From Pyronema omphalodes (Eukaryota; Ascomycota; Pezizomycetes; Pezizales; Pyronemataceae): 64,000 nt of DNA. The position numbers were made by a program, and so were the translations under genes. Of this stretch, positions 46,660 to 59,318 are shown piece after piece. Numbering within the stretch: position 1 is the first letter of the stretch; each line of letters opens with the position of its first letter. The notes beneath the pieces were generated by a model. That model saw only the letters and a list, made by a program, of their open reading frames with translations. It ran no database searches and was not told the DNA's origin. The stretch spans positions 1,054,001 through 1,118,000 of the forward strand of contig JAJJXM010000004.1 in the NCBI GenBank assembly GCA_024516155.1. Direction: 5' to 3'.

Positions 46660-48248
46660 ATGTCGCGTTCGCAAACTCTTCTGCGAACCGCGCTGATATT
46701 ATCAGCCCTATTAACAATTGGAGTAATAGCAACAAGCGTTTCATCTTCATCTTCAACCACAACTGCTACTACAACTGCTACTATCAACTCAAACCCCTAC
46801 ACCCAACATAATTTATTGGAATACTCTGTCCAGGATCTAGATCATGAATTGCAGAAATGTGATGTTGTGAAGGAATTGAATTTTCAGAAAGCTACAGCGG
46901 CGCAAGGAGAGGAACATGGGTCGTGGATGAAATTGGCGTTTGAGTTCTTATTCCCGTTTGGACCGGCGGCGAACGCGTTGTTGGCTACCGCTTATATTTC
47001 GGGTCCTCCTAGTATGTTATTATCTATTGCTTGATGCTTAGGATTTTTTTTCTGTTAAGAGAGCGGGGGAATAATGGGTTGAAAAAAAGCTCCCGGGATT
47101 TTCTCGAGTTCCTGGATTCTTGAATACTTGAATTCTCAAGACTCAAGTCTCAAGATTTCCCGCATCCCCAATCTCTCTACTCACACTCCCAAAAACTCCC
47201 CAAAACAAACCACTAACATATCCCCACCATAGATTTCCTCCTCGCCCTCTGTCCCAGCAATATCGACCCCTCCTCCCTCTCCGTAATGGTAGCCTTCGCA
47301 ATCGGCGGCTTATTAGGCGACACCCTGTTACACCTTATCCCACAAACCTTCCTCGGCGAACCCCACGATGAAAACGCTCACTTCGTTATGAATGACCCCA
47401 ACAGAAACTCAGTTCTGGGATTGTTCATCTTTATCGGTTTCGGAACTTTTGTTGCATTGGATAAAATCCTCAGAATCTTGACGGGTGGTAATGATGGTCA
47501 CAGCCATAGCCACAGCCACAGCCATAGCCATGGTGCAGAGAAAGAACAACCCACCCCGGACACTGAAACCACGGCCACCTCCTCCGGTACCTCTCTTTCC
47601 AGCAGCAGCAGCAGCAATGCCACCACCAGTCTCAAAAACCGTCTTCCCAGTCCCTCCAGCGCCAGCGTCAGCGTCAGCGGCCCCACCCCCACTCCCACCC
47701 CATCCTCCACCATCCAGCCCTCCTCGCTCCTAACCCTAATCTCCGATTTCACGCACAACATAACCGACGGGCTCGCATTATCCAGCGCCTTCTATTCCAG
47801 TCCGCTCCTAGGGGCAACCACATGTTTCGCCGTAATGCTCCACGAAATCCCCCATGAAGTCGGCGACTTCGCCCTCCTGATCCAAGGAGGATTCACGAAA
47901 TGGCAGGCTATGATGGCGCAGTTTGTTACGGCGCTTGGTGCGTTTACGGGTACGATTATTGGCATTGGAATTCAGGAGTGGTCGAGAGGTGCTCTGGGTG
48001 CTGTGGGGGAGAAGGATGCTATGCAGGGACAGGGGGTCAAGATGGGAATGGGGATTATGGGAACGGATTTGAAGGCTGGGGATTTGATGTTGCCTTTCAC
48101 GGCAGGGACTTTCTTGTATGTGGCGTTTTCGGCGGTGCCGGAGGTGCTGGAAACTACCGGGGATAGAAAGGCGGAGATGGTGAAGGCGGCGAAAATGGCT
48201 GTGGCTATGGTGGCTGGGTTTATGGCTATGTTTATGATTTCAGAGTAG
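46660..48248 (+). CDS. YKE4: ZIP-family zinc transporter, Yke4/ZIP7-like
   Basis: Exons 46660-47011 and 47233-48248 encode 455 aa. The protein resembles the KE4/SLC39A7 subfamily, which moves zinc between the ER lumen and cytosol. It has an N-terminal signal-like segment (LLRTALILSALLTIGVIATS). A His-rich HSHSHSHSHSHG loop is at about 207-218. A long Ser/Thr/Pro linker (about 225-280) follows. The metal-binding motifs are HNITDGLAL (about 292-300) and HEIPHEVGD (about 321-329) in membrane helices IV and V. C-terminal helices close the pore. Intron 1 (221 nt) joins in phase 1 to give PPNFLLALCPSN. The His-rich loop and the HEIPHE motif make the ZIP call firm; the subfamily is likely. Confidence 0.9.
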
Positions 48249-48568
48249 ATTGAGGGGGGATCTTGAAGGAATTTTGAGGGGGGGGGGGGGGGTTTATTTT
48301 TTGTCTTTCTGTTTTGATGGAATTGGTTTAATTATTGAGCCTTTTTAAAGGTTTGAAACGCGGGTCGTAATTGTAGTGAAAAAATAAATTGGGTTGTGAA
48401 ATGCATTGATTTTCGAATTTTTGGTGGGGTTTATGCAGCTAAATCTAGGGTAATGTAGATTTATGTTTGGTATCTCCTTCAAATCCGTATCCTATCCTTT
48501 CCGTCTAATAGACCCCCTCCGTCTATTCTATATTTTTCAAATCCCCCTATGAATCATCAACGTAACCC
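48249..48568. other. Convergent 3' interval
   Basis: A 320-bp tail-to-tail interval between the ZIP and translin genes, with a G-run of about 14 (near 48278-48292). Nothing else is seen. Confidence 0.6.
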
Positions 48569-49574
48569 TTATTCCTGCATCTTGTCCTCCGCCTTAACAT
48601 CTGCCTTCTCCTCCGCCTTCTTCTCCTCGCCCTTCTTATCCTCCGCCGAAGTATCCACCAAATTCCTCACAATAAGATCATACGTAATATCCTCTGCTCT
48701 CTTAACATGATACTTCAATCCATCGCCTCTTCTTCTAAGCGCATCATTCTTCAAATTCAAAACCTGAAACGCAGAATGAATATCCTTAACAAAAGTGGAA
48801 ATCAACATAGGTCTCTTGAAGTCTCTCTGGGTAACAGCATTGGTCATCAACCGGGTCAATTCCTCAACCAAGGAAATAACGGCATGCAAGTACTCCTCGA
48901 TATTCAGGTGGAATGCGTCTTCGGTTTTCAGGTTGACCGGGATAGATAAACGAGCTCCGATTTCTTCGATTGTAGCTAGGGCGTTTACGGAAGTTTCGGT
49001 GGGGAGGTATACGCGGGAAAGCCAAGTTTCGAGGAGGATAAGGAAAACCTATAACAGAAAACAAGCAAGCTTTAGTAATTTTTCATGAAGATAACTTCGG
49101 TAGTGTTGAAGCTGTGGTATGGAAGAGAAATATACCAAATTCTGCATCTCCCTCTGCCACATCATGTTATATTTGTAGTAAGGATATGGCTTAGATTTCT
49201 GAATTAGTTCGTGTAAATCATTTTTTGCCGCTTCGAAAATCGGTTGAGTCTTGGTAATCAAGTTTGGAACTTCTGATGGAGGAACTGAGTGAACCCGGGA
49301 AAGAGTAGCGGAAATCTGCTTCACTACGGTTTATATCAGCATCAATTTCATTAACTATACCAAATCCCAGCTTTAGAAAAATATACATTGCTTGTCAAGA
49401 TTCTTAAGAACCTCTCTGATAGACTATATTTGTAAGTTACGATCTCTGAGCTGTCCATTGGATCTTCTGGCGAAGAAGAAAACCTACCTCCCTAATTTCA
49501 AGATCCTGGTCGATCTGCTCAGTAACAGTTGAAAAAATATTCTGGTCAATAGCGGAGTAAACTTGGTCGGCCAT
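48569..49574 (-). CDS. Translin
   Basis: Exons 49574-49488, 49423-49387, 49323-49136 and 49048-48569 encode 263 aa. Translin is an RNA/DNA-binding protein that with Trax forms the C3PO endoribonuclease, first known for siRNA passenger-strand and pre-tRNA fragment removal. The family features are DLEIREVLKNLDKQLKQISATLSRVHS (helix 1, built from exons 1-3), YYKYNMMWQREMQNLVFLILLETWL (exon 3-4 junction), and GARLSIPVNLKTEDAFHLNIEEYLHAVISLVEELTRL. The core is followed by a Lys/Glu/Ala-rich tail of about 30 residues (from AEDKKGEEKK to EDKMQE), longer than in animal translin. All junctions keep frame (phases 0, 1 and 0). No Trax gene is seen in the window. Confidence 0.92.
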
Positions 49575-49921
49575 TGTTGCGGTTGGATCGTGAATGAAAG
49601 TTCAATGGAGATGGAAGACGCGTTTAACTGGCGCCACGCGGTGGACGCGGGGCACGAGAAGTTAAGTGGGTTGTGCATGAGATCCTTGGCGACGGAATAT
49701 GCCGACGCGCGACGGGATGACGCATGGTGCGCTAAAGCTTAAGCTTGGGATGGAGAAGCTAGGGAGCTCTTTCATTAGGGCTTTGTGTATGATAAGAGAT
49801 ATATTTTCTATATGTTGAAGAATTATGGTCTACATATCTACATGAAGGTATATTTGTTTGGTCCTGCCAAAGTGGATGGGTATCAGGAGAGAGGCTAGGA
49901 GGTTAAGAGAATGGTCCAAGG
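49575..49921. other. Translin promoter and PGC1 3' interval
   Basis: 347 bp between the translin start and the stop of the Pgc1-like gene, both on the minus strand. No gene. It contains a small AAGCTTAAGCTT palindrome near 49735-49746. Confidence 0.5.
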
Positions 49922-51278
49922 TTATTTTGAGTGCTTCCATTGGAAGTAGACAGCGAAACAGCTGGCGAGGATTTGGAACCACATGAGCCGTAGGAATGAG
50001 GTGAGATTTACTTCGTTCCAGGTCTTGGAGAATTCGTTGCAGAGTCTACGGAAATTAGCAATCGATACTTCAAAGTTCTGGTGGATGGTACTGACTTGAG
50101 GAACTTTACGGGGTCATCGGTGCACACGCCGTCTATGAACTCGTTTTTAATAGCCCACCTGGAATTATCAGTATCTACGGGTATTTAGACATAGGTTTTC
50201 TAATAGGTACTTACTTCATGGGCTCCTCCTCGTTTACTGTCCACACATACACCTCCCTTCCAAGATTCCGGGCTTCTTCGAGGAATGCTTTACCAGATTT
50301 CGTCTGCATCAGCGGCCAAAACAAATTGAAACCACATCCGGGATATTTCAAAAATTTCTTCGCCAGCGGTAATGAAAATCCAATATGCTAATCCCTGTCA
50401 GCTATCCACTCTTCTCCATCTCAAAGTTCAAAACTCACCACTATCGGGAATCCCGGTAAATACTTTTCCGCCAGCTACATCCACCACCATTAGCCTTAGT
50501 ATTCCTCCACCACCTGGAAATCAACACCTACCGGCACGTATTTTTCCAGCCAACAGCCCAAAACAATCCTTCCCTTCCAACTCTCCGATCCCTCCCTAAC
50601 CTCATTAACCACCTCCCCAATCTTCCGCATCAACGTCTCCGCATCATTGTCGACCTTAATATCCAACAAAATCCATGCATTGTTCGCCTCTGGTGTTACC
50701 AAAAACTCACACACTTCTTTCAGCGTGGGCATTTCGACATGTGGCTCTTTCACTGTTCGGTATGTCTTAAGCTCCTCCAGGTCGCAATCGATTACGCGTT
50801 TATCAACTCCAAAGCACCGTTTAAGTGATGGATCCTGCCCAAGTCAGCTGGCTTCGAACTTCGTTGCAGTATTGCGTAAGCTCTGATGGAGCTAATGCGA
50901 GGCAAAGCTACATGTGAAATCATAACCACCCCATCTTTTGAAAGGTGTAAATCTGTTTCGATCGCATGAGCCCCGGATTCGATGGCCTTTTGGAATGCTA
51001 TGAGGCTGTTTTCGGGGTATTGAACTTTGAACCTGTGGTTTAGGCTGTTAGGATGATGAGGGTAAATGGCGGGAGAAGACCTTACCCTCGGTGCGCTATT
51101 GCCTGCGTTCGCCGAGCTGAGGGGTGTTAACTAATTGTCACGGCTTTTGGGTCTCTGGCCATGTACCAACGATTCCATCTGTAAGTACTCGGCTAGCGGT
51201 ATTGAGGAGAGGGTGGTCTGGAGACGGCGAAGGCGACCGGCTGTCTGTAGGAGTATCGGTTCCGAGTTTTTCCTGCAT
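49922..51278 (-). CDS. PGC1: Glycerophosphodiester phosphodiesterase, Pgc1-like phosphatidylglycerol phospholipase C
   Basis: Eight exons (51278-51167, 51116-51086, 51032-50912, 50834-50514, 50474-50439, 50387-50215, 50158-50096, 50045-49922) encode 326 aa (yeast Pgc1 321). The GDPD catalytic set is present: AIAHRG (about 43-48), YPENSL, ETDLHLSKDG and SHDPSLKRC. These are followed by LLDIK, HIGFSLPLAKKFL, WTVNEEEPMKWAI and GVCTDDP. The last exon gives a C-terminal membrane segment (LRLMWFQILASCFAVYFQW), as in Pgc1, which degrades phosphatidylglycerol. Reading straight past exon 7 would end in an unrelated tail; a GTCAGT..GCTAAT..TAG intron restores the anchor. The first exon (37 codons, Ser/Pro-rich) is inferred from a frame-restoring 50-nt intron and is the weakest part. 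The region upstream of AIAHRG holds an in-frame TAA that the intron removes. Confidence 0.85.
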
Positions 51279-54116
51279 ATTTACGGCTTTACTGGTTTGT
51301 TGAAGAATGTGTCGGGTTCCGCTGAAGTGGTTTAAAGACGAGTCGCAGACAAGTCGCGGAGAAGTTGAGGTACAGCTGTCGAAGGTAGGGGGCCCTTGTA
51401 GAAATGTCGTTGTTGGTGGCGGCGGATCACCTGCTCACACCGGTATTTGAAAACCGGCGCCTGAAAGCGTGATCTTCAGGCAAGAGAACAAAGCACCCAC
51501 TCTCAGAGGAAGCCGATTTGAGAAAGTCTCGAGTATCAGATTGCTTTTGGCTACCGAAAACGCCACAGGTGTCAGACAGCATGACGCGGTCCATGGTATT
51601 GGTTGGCGGGCTGTGAGCTGAACATGAAGGTACAGGATGTATAGAAAACAGATCTTTAGAACATGACGCAATCAAGAAAAACGTCACAATGGATCATCTA
51701 AGAGCCGAAATTCCGTCGCAAGGTGGGGTAAGGGCTTGTCTGCGGCGTTGCTTTTACTCATGACGTTAACTTATGCTGTGTACTTCTAAGCTTCGTCACT
51801 CATGAGCTCGCCTCCTTCACTGCCCTCCACCTCCACTTTCCATGAAACACAGCACCAACGCTCAATAATTCAATATCAACGAAACATCAAAGCTTCTACG
51901 GATTTCGCCGCATTATAGCGTTCTAATAATTCTAGAAACCCTTCGCAGCCCCTTTGCCCACCGGTACGGAAGCCAAAGCTCCCACCCTGACGATCAGGCA
52001 CCGACGCATGATCCTCCACAAACTTGGTCTCGGCAACCCAAAGTTGACGCAGCTCGTCTCCTTTAAGAACGATGGCTTGCCGCTTTGAACTTTGGAATTT
52101 AAATACCGAGAATAGGGAGACGAGATAATGATTGATGCTTTCGGCATACCGCAGGAACTTTATATTACATGCGCGTTACTCGCGCCTAACTCTACAAGTT
52201 ACGAATAAAAATTTGTCAAAGCTGCGGGCGCTACTTTGATTGGTACGTAACCACGAATAGCGATAGTCGTGTGCTTGATTATGATCGTCGAGGACAATAA
52301 ATGCTCCCCGAGAAGATTTTCCGACGGTCCGACAGTGTAAATCACACCCCGAAGATCCGATGATATACCTAAACGGCAAAAATCCTGAACGTCACAATCA
52401 CCGCTTTCGTCTCCACGTCCGACAACGGTATTTTAATAAACAAGGCTTCTGCACACACGCTGGTTAGCAATAAAACACCAAATACAGCCTCGACGATTCG
52501 AATACGATGTTCGTTCTTATTTTTCTTAGGAGCTACACGGTCATAATAAACATGTGCTCGGATAAACAACAACATATTCGCTTCTGCTGCTCTCGAAACT
52601 ACATTTGCGACTTGGACTGATGTCTGGCGATTATCGCGGCAGTTTTCTGACCATTAAGAGATGCATGCATCAATGGCCAATCGCGGCACATTTCACGTCC
52701 GAAATATCATTGGATTGTTTCTCGGTCGAAAGATCACGCGAACTCTTGTGAAACCTCAGAGATTCATTATCCACAAACTTTTGCAGCAACGAAATGCAGA
52801 TCCATCTTTCGATATCATCGACTGGATAATATATTCAGATGCGGTAAAGTCAATTTACCCCACGCAGCCCCACAACTACCGAACGGGAATGCCAGATCTA
52901 GCCGTCCTCCCTAAGCCATCGTTAACCGTCTCAAAACCCGGTACAGTATTGGTGCGCATGGATCCGATTCCGGGAGGTAGCCGATTTGATAGCTTAGCTG
53001 GCTGGAATTCAACGTCCTAACTGGCTCTTTTATAACATTCTCCTGCTCTACAAAGTTTAACAGAGCTATACCAAAGCGTGCCGGATCTTCTCTCGCGTCG
53101 GATACATGCCTTACCTCCGACGGGAACTAATTATTTCCTCCCGGCGGACAATTGCTTATATCAGCCCTGTTTCATTTCTATAAGGCTTCACGAAAACTCC
53201 AGACCCGAAATATACCCGGCAAGAAATAGTGTGGTAAAGAGAATTCTCGTTGCACAGACGTCATTTCGTACGATTTCAGTTGGTTTTGAGCTCAAGCGAG
53301 CTTCGGCGGGCCGCTCAGAATGTCAGTCGGATGGTTTGCACTAGGGATTAAGCTCAAGATCCCGATGCCGAGACCGGAGTTACGCTAAGGAGCCAGCCAA
53401 AACCCGCGCGTTAAAGTCCGGAGGCGGTGAGCTGGCGAGAAGGAGCACGAAGCTGCAGGAGAAGATCTGCCAAGCATCGTGCAGATGGATCGATGGACTT
53501 GCGGAAGTTCATCTTGGCTTAGAGCTGGGGTAACGGTCGATGGATGGATGTTTTTTTCCTAATTCTGAGTTTCAAGAGTTGAAGATCTCGGAATGTTTTT
53601 TACAAGATGCAAAAGACTCTGGAGTGTAATATTGTAAAACTTTATTATTCATTACTAGCCGCGTTCATTACATTTACACTCCGAGGAACATAAAGTTCGG
53701 GTTGACGAGCTTGAGACGGGATGTACCGAGACGTCAGCCATCGCCGATTTTAAGACGCTAGAAGATTTTCGGAGATATCGGGATTCTATTTGATTCTCTT
53801 CCTGAGCTTCATCATCATGAGATGTTGTGGACAGTAACTGCATGTTACAGCGTGCACAGACAATTCGCGTAAAAAAATGATGTATGCATGAGGTCCAGAC
53901 ACGCTCCAGAACTACCAGGGACTTCTGGCTCTATTCGGATCGCGATGTCGAGGGTACACGGATGACGGTATAGGGAGAAATCGGCGTTGACGCCGCCCAT
54001 GTTGATCCGATGAAGCCCCGCCGCGCCCCTCATTTCGGTAAACCTGGAATTGCGCCTATATACATAACCCCGCCTTTTCACAAGCTCTCCACTTCCATCC
54101 TCTCAACATCATCACA
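51279..54116. other. Gene-poor stretch upstream of SFA1
   Basis: About 2.8 kb without a supportable gene. Small frames at 52369-52575 (minus, one hydrophobic segment) and 52661-53020 (plus) have no recognisable family. The last ~100 bp before 54117 has a pyrimidine-rich 5' UTR-like tract and must include the SFA1 promoter. Confidence 0.45.
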
Positions 54117-55556
<1,440 letters not shown>

Positions 55557-56220
55557 GCATTGTTTTTCAGTTTTGGGACATTAGTTTTTTCTATTCTATC
55601 AGGGTGTTTGTTTGTTTTTTCTGGGCGGGAATACCAAAGTTTTTTTTTTCTTTTTTGTCAAAACTCATCTTTACGTGCAAAAACAATTCTGAATTTCTTT
55701 TTTCCTCGTGGAAATTATTTAGTCGAGTTGGCTGTGCGAAGTTGTAAACGCCTCGGTAATAGGTACAGGTATCGTATCTAGCGAGGCGACCTGCGCTGGG
55801 GAGGGTGAAGCGGAAGGGAACCGAAGGCGAGCCAGAGGGGGACCAGTGGGGGACCAGACGCGAACCAGAGGGGAACTAGAGGCGTGGTGAATAGATGGAT
55901 GGGTGGATGGGATATTAGAACAGAGCAGAGCGAAGAAGAGCAGATGAAAGAAGAGCAGAAGAGAGCAGAGGAGAGCAGAAGAGAGACAAGATAGTTTTCG
56001 GGAGACCGGAATCGAAACTATGTACACAGTTTAGATACCTTACTCAAGTATTTATACCTACCTACCTAGCTACTTACCTCACTACTTGCGGGCTCGCTTG
56101 CCGCATAACATAGATGTGACGTTTGATAAACTGACCCAGCAAGGTGCTCATGCGTGGGCTCTGAGTACCTGGGTGGGCACCTGGGTGGGACCTGGGTGAT
56201 GACATGGTGCATCACTCGCA
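55557..56220. other. Purine-rich intergenic stretch
   Basis: Downstream of SFA1. It has a purine-rich GAGCAGAAGAGAGCAG-like stretch (about 55918-55990) and low-complexity GGGGGACCAG repeats (about 55835-55880). It ends at the tail of the non-LTR element. Confidence 0.55.
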
Positions 56221-56225
56221 ATGGC

Positions 56226-56310
56226 TGGTGATTATTAGTGATTATTGGTGATTATTGGTGATTATTGGTGATTATTGGTGATTATTGGTGATTATTGGTG
56301 ATTGTTGGTG
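56226..56310 (-). repeat. Decamer tandem tail of the non-LTR element
   Basis: About eight copies of GGTGATTATT (plus strand), followed by TTTACATTTACATTTACATT. On the element's own (minus) strand this is the 3' end, so the element seems to end in a tandem simple repeat instead of poly(A), as some non-LTR clades do. Confidence 0.8.
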
Positions 56311-56720
56311 ATTTTACATTTACATTTACATTTTAATCATACACCGTTCGAGGCCTCTAAGGCCTATGCGGGAAACTATGGCACTGTCCAAATCCTGTCC
56401 TCGAGGCCGAAGCCTCCTAATGAGGCCCCCTAATCTCCTTATCCCCAAAACGTCCTCACGCAAAAGAAAACAAAACTTTAACTCCCCACACCCCCTAAAG
56501 CCAATCTCGTAAGGAAAAAACAGAGAAAGAAAAGAAACAAACGTCTTCCAAAAGAAAAGAAAAACAAATTTGCCCATGCGTGTCCTCCTTTAAGTAAAAA
56601 ACAAAGGAAAAGGTACAGATAACACAAAAGAAACAAAAACACTCGCGTACTTTTCCATCTCTTACGCTGCTATTCGTACCGCCTGCCAATCTGGGTTGCA
56701 GCCAGGTATTCCAAGATCGC

Positions 56721-59318
56721 TTACGTGAGTCGATCGTCCCTAAAAATATTCACCACTTTCAAACGTCCCCGCGTCCTCCTCGGTCTCCCCGTAATTCTTT
56801 CCACCTCTTTCCGGAGCTTCCCAAACTCTGATTGCCATCTCCGGCACTCTCCGAAGAGGTGTCCTCTGGTTTGACGTTGGTTGGACTCACACCACCAACA
56901 CGCGTCGGATTCTTTCTTCTTAAGTCGTTTAAGGTGGGCTCCTACCAGTGCGTGGCCAGACCCGAGCTGGAGGATGACCGCAGCCTTTCGCTTGGGCAGG
57001 TCCCGGAGGTCTGCTCGCAGACCAAACTTGCGGCGTGGTCTGTAGGACTTGCTGGAGCGTAGGTCCTCAGTGATCCAACGCTTGGTGATATCAGCCAGAG
57101 TTTCAATTGCTACTCTGTTGATGTGAGCGAGGGATGCTTCCGGGGGGCTAAGGCAGGTTGGGTCGGTGCACCGAGTGAGCGCCTGTGCTTCACACCGATG
57201 CTGTGCACCCTGCTTAGCAGCCACATCTGCGGCTTCATTTTCCTCGATGTCGGAGTGTCCAGGAACCCAGCGGATTTGGACGTTGACGTCCCAATTGACG
57301 AAGTCCTTTACCAAACGGCGGATGCGGCGGGACAGGGACTGCCCAGGGCCGGGGTCCTCCGTCATGATGCGGGCTAGAGCAGCCTGGGCATCTGAGAAGA
57401 TGACGATCCTCTTCATCGGGGGGGGGGGGAATGATAAGGTCGTCGCAGCATTTGAGCAAGGCCTGGTGGATGGCGAAAAGCTCGGCGTCGAAGACTTCAA
57501 CATGTGGGCCAAGGTGAAAGGACCGGGAGACGAGGGAGCCATCGACTCAATGGACGTACCCCGCGCCACTCCTGTCGTTGATTCTGGAGCCGTCGGTCCA
57601 GAAGCAGAGCGCTTGGAGCGAGCGCCAGCTGCGTGCCGATGCTGCCGCTTCCTCGCGAGGTTCCACCACAACGTCCATGTAGCGGAATTTGAAGCGAGCG
57701 GGGGGTTGGACGGTCTCGATGGCGGTGAAACCTGTACGAGCAGCTGCTCGTCGTGTCAGGCTATGAATGGCGTCGGCAGTTGGGGACGGTTGGGTGGAGG
57801 CTGAGGCCGCCAAGGGGGACGGGTGAGAATTCGTGCGCGGAACCGAGCTTCTCTACTACGTACTATCGCTTCTGCGGGACGGGTGGCTCCTTCAGCCATC
57901 AGAAAGCCGAGGGGGGTTGTGCGTAGGCATCCTGTGACGGCTCGGGCTTGTTGGCTGAGGACCAGTTGAAGACGGGTGATCTTTCCGAAGTCACGGGGGG
58001 GTTTTTTGCGAGCGGCATTAACGTCGATGCCGTACGTCGCCACGGATTGGACTACCGCTTTTTGAAGGTTGGCGGTGCTTGCGGGAGGGAGCCACTGTTT
58101 CTTGCACAGGCGGGCAAGCCGTGCCTGTTGCTGTCGTGCCTTAGTAATCCACCGTTGGTGGTGGCGGTTGAACGTGAGCGATTGCTCCAACCAGTAACCC
58201 AACCACCGAACGGGGCGGGAAGAGAAGGAGACGATGTGATCCTCGACGGGGATGGTGACGGTGGATGTGTCCGGGGGGGATCGGCGGTTAGAGAAGAGGA
58301 TAGCCTCCGTCTTATCGGGTTCGAAGTGTACTGCGTTGCCATGGGCCCAGTATATGCAGATTTCAGCGCAGCGGCTCAGTTTCGCTGCTACCTCCTCGGG
58401 GGTTTTTCCGCGGGCGATGAACGTCACGTCATCGACGAAGGACAAGCCGACCGTATCTGACATTTCCCTTTCAACTATGTACGCAAGTTCGGCGATGTAA
58501 ATTAGAAAGAGCACGGGGGAGACAGGAGATCCTTGGGGGAGCCCTGTGTTGGTGCGGATGGGGGCGCCGGCGTCTCCAGCAATCGTGATTTCAACCGAGC
58601 GAGAGTTCATGAAGCTCTCTACCCACCCAATCAAATCCTCTTCGATCCCAGCGGATCGCATCTTGTTCGCTAGGCACTCCGCATTGACCGTCGGGAAGAC
58701 CCCCTTGACGTCCAGTAAGAGCACTCTAGCCAGCAACTTCTTTTCCCACGCTTCTTCGACTGCAGTCACGAGTACTGCTGCTGCATCCGCAGCGGGGCGT
58801 CCCTTCCGTCCTCCAAACTGACCAACGTGGAGGTACCCACTGGTTTCCGCTGCTTCGGTAATCAGCATTGTGGCGACCTTCTCGACAAGTTTACCAAGGC
58901 AGCTAAGAAGCGAGATGACCCGAAAATTCTTGGCCTTGTCGTAGCTGGGCTTCCCCGGCTTGGGGATGCAGAGTCCTTTGGCGAGTTTCCAGTCTGCCGG
59001 GTGGTAACTCAGTCGGATGCACTGCGTGACCAAGGCGGTAACGCGTGTAGGGTCCCACTTCATTAAAGCTTTAATGATGGGAACCCCCAGGGAGTCTTTT
59101 CCGGGTGCTTTGGAGTTGCTCTGGCCAGAGATAGCCTCCGAGACCAGGGTTTCGGTAACCATCTTGTAGCCTTGCCCGGGGTTGGGGAAGCTGAATCTCC
59201 AGCGGGAGCGGTACGCATTCGGGGGAGGGAACGAGACCTCGGCCAGCATTTCTCGTTTAGCCTGCTCGTCATCCGCTTTGTTGCCGTCTTCGTCAGTTCG
59301 GCTGCCCACCACCGTGGT
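56721..59318 (-). pseudogene. LINE ORF2 C-terminal part: reverse transcriptase, RNase H, zinc motif
   Basis: The reverse transcriptase has NSKAPGKDSLGVPIIKAL, GLPQGSPVSPVLFLIYIAEL and the catalytic FVDD in LSFVDDVTF. RNase H residues are visible in separate frames: Asp in FWTDGSRI, Glu in VFDAELFAIHQAL, Asp in IFSDAQAAL, and His and Asp in WVPGHSDIEENEAAD. A CxxC-x8-H-x4-C motif (CWWCESNQRQTRGHLFGEC) follows. The frame changes twice: at the C-run before LAASASTQ (about 57815) and at the 12-G homopolymer at 57418. One in-frame TGA follows GAGYVH. Not functional as it stands. Confidence 0.92.

Noticed and set aside
52369..52575. 68-codon minus-strand frame with one hydrophobic segment
   Set aside because: Short, without a family match or clear promoter; not enough to call a gene.
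52661..53020. 119-codon plus-strand frame
   Set aside because: No recognised motif and no intron or promoter context; treated as chance.
57166..57804. 212-codon plus-strand frame across the LINE
   Set aside because: It is the antisense shadow of the RNase H region of the retrotransposon.
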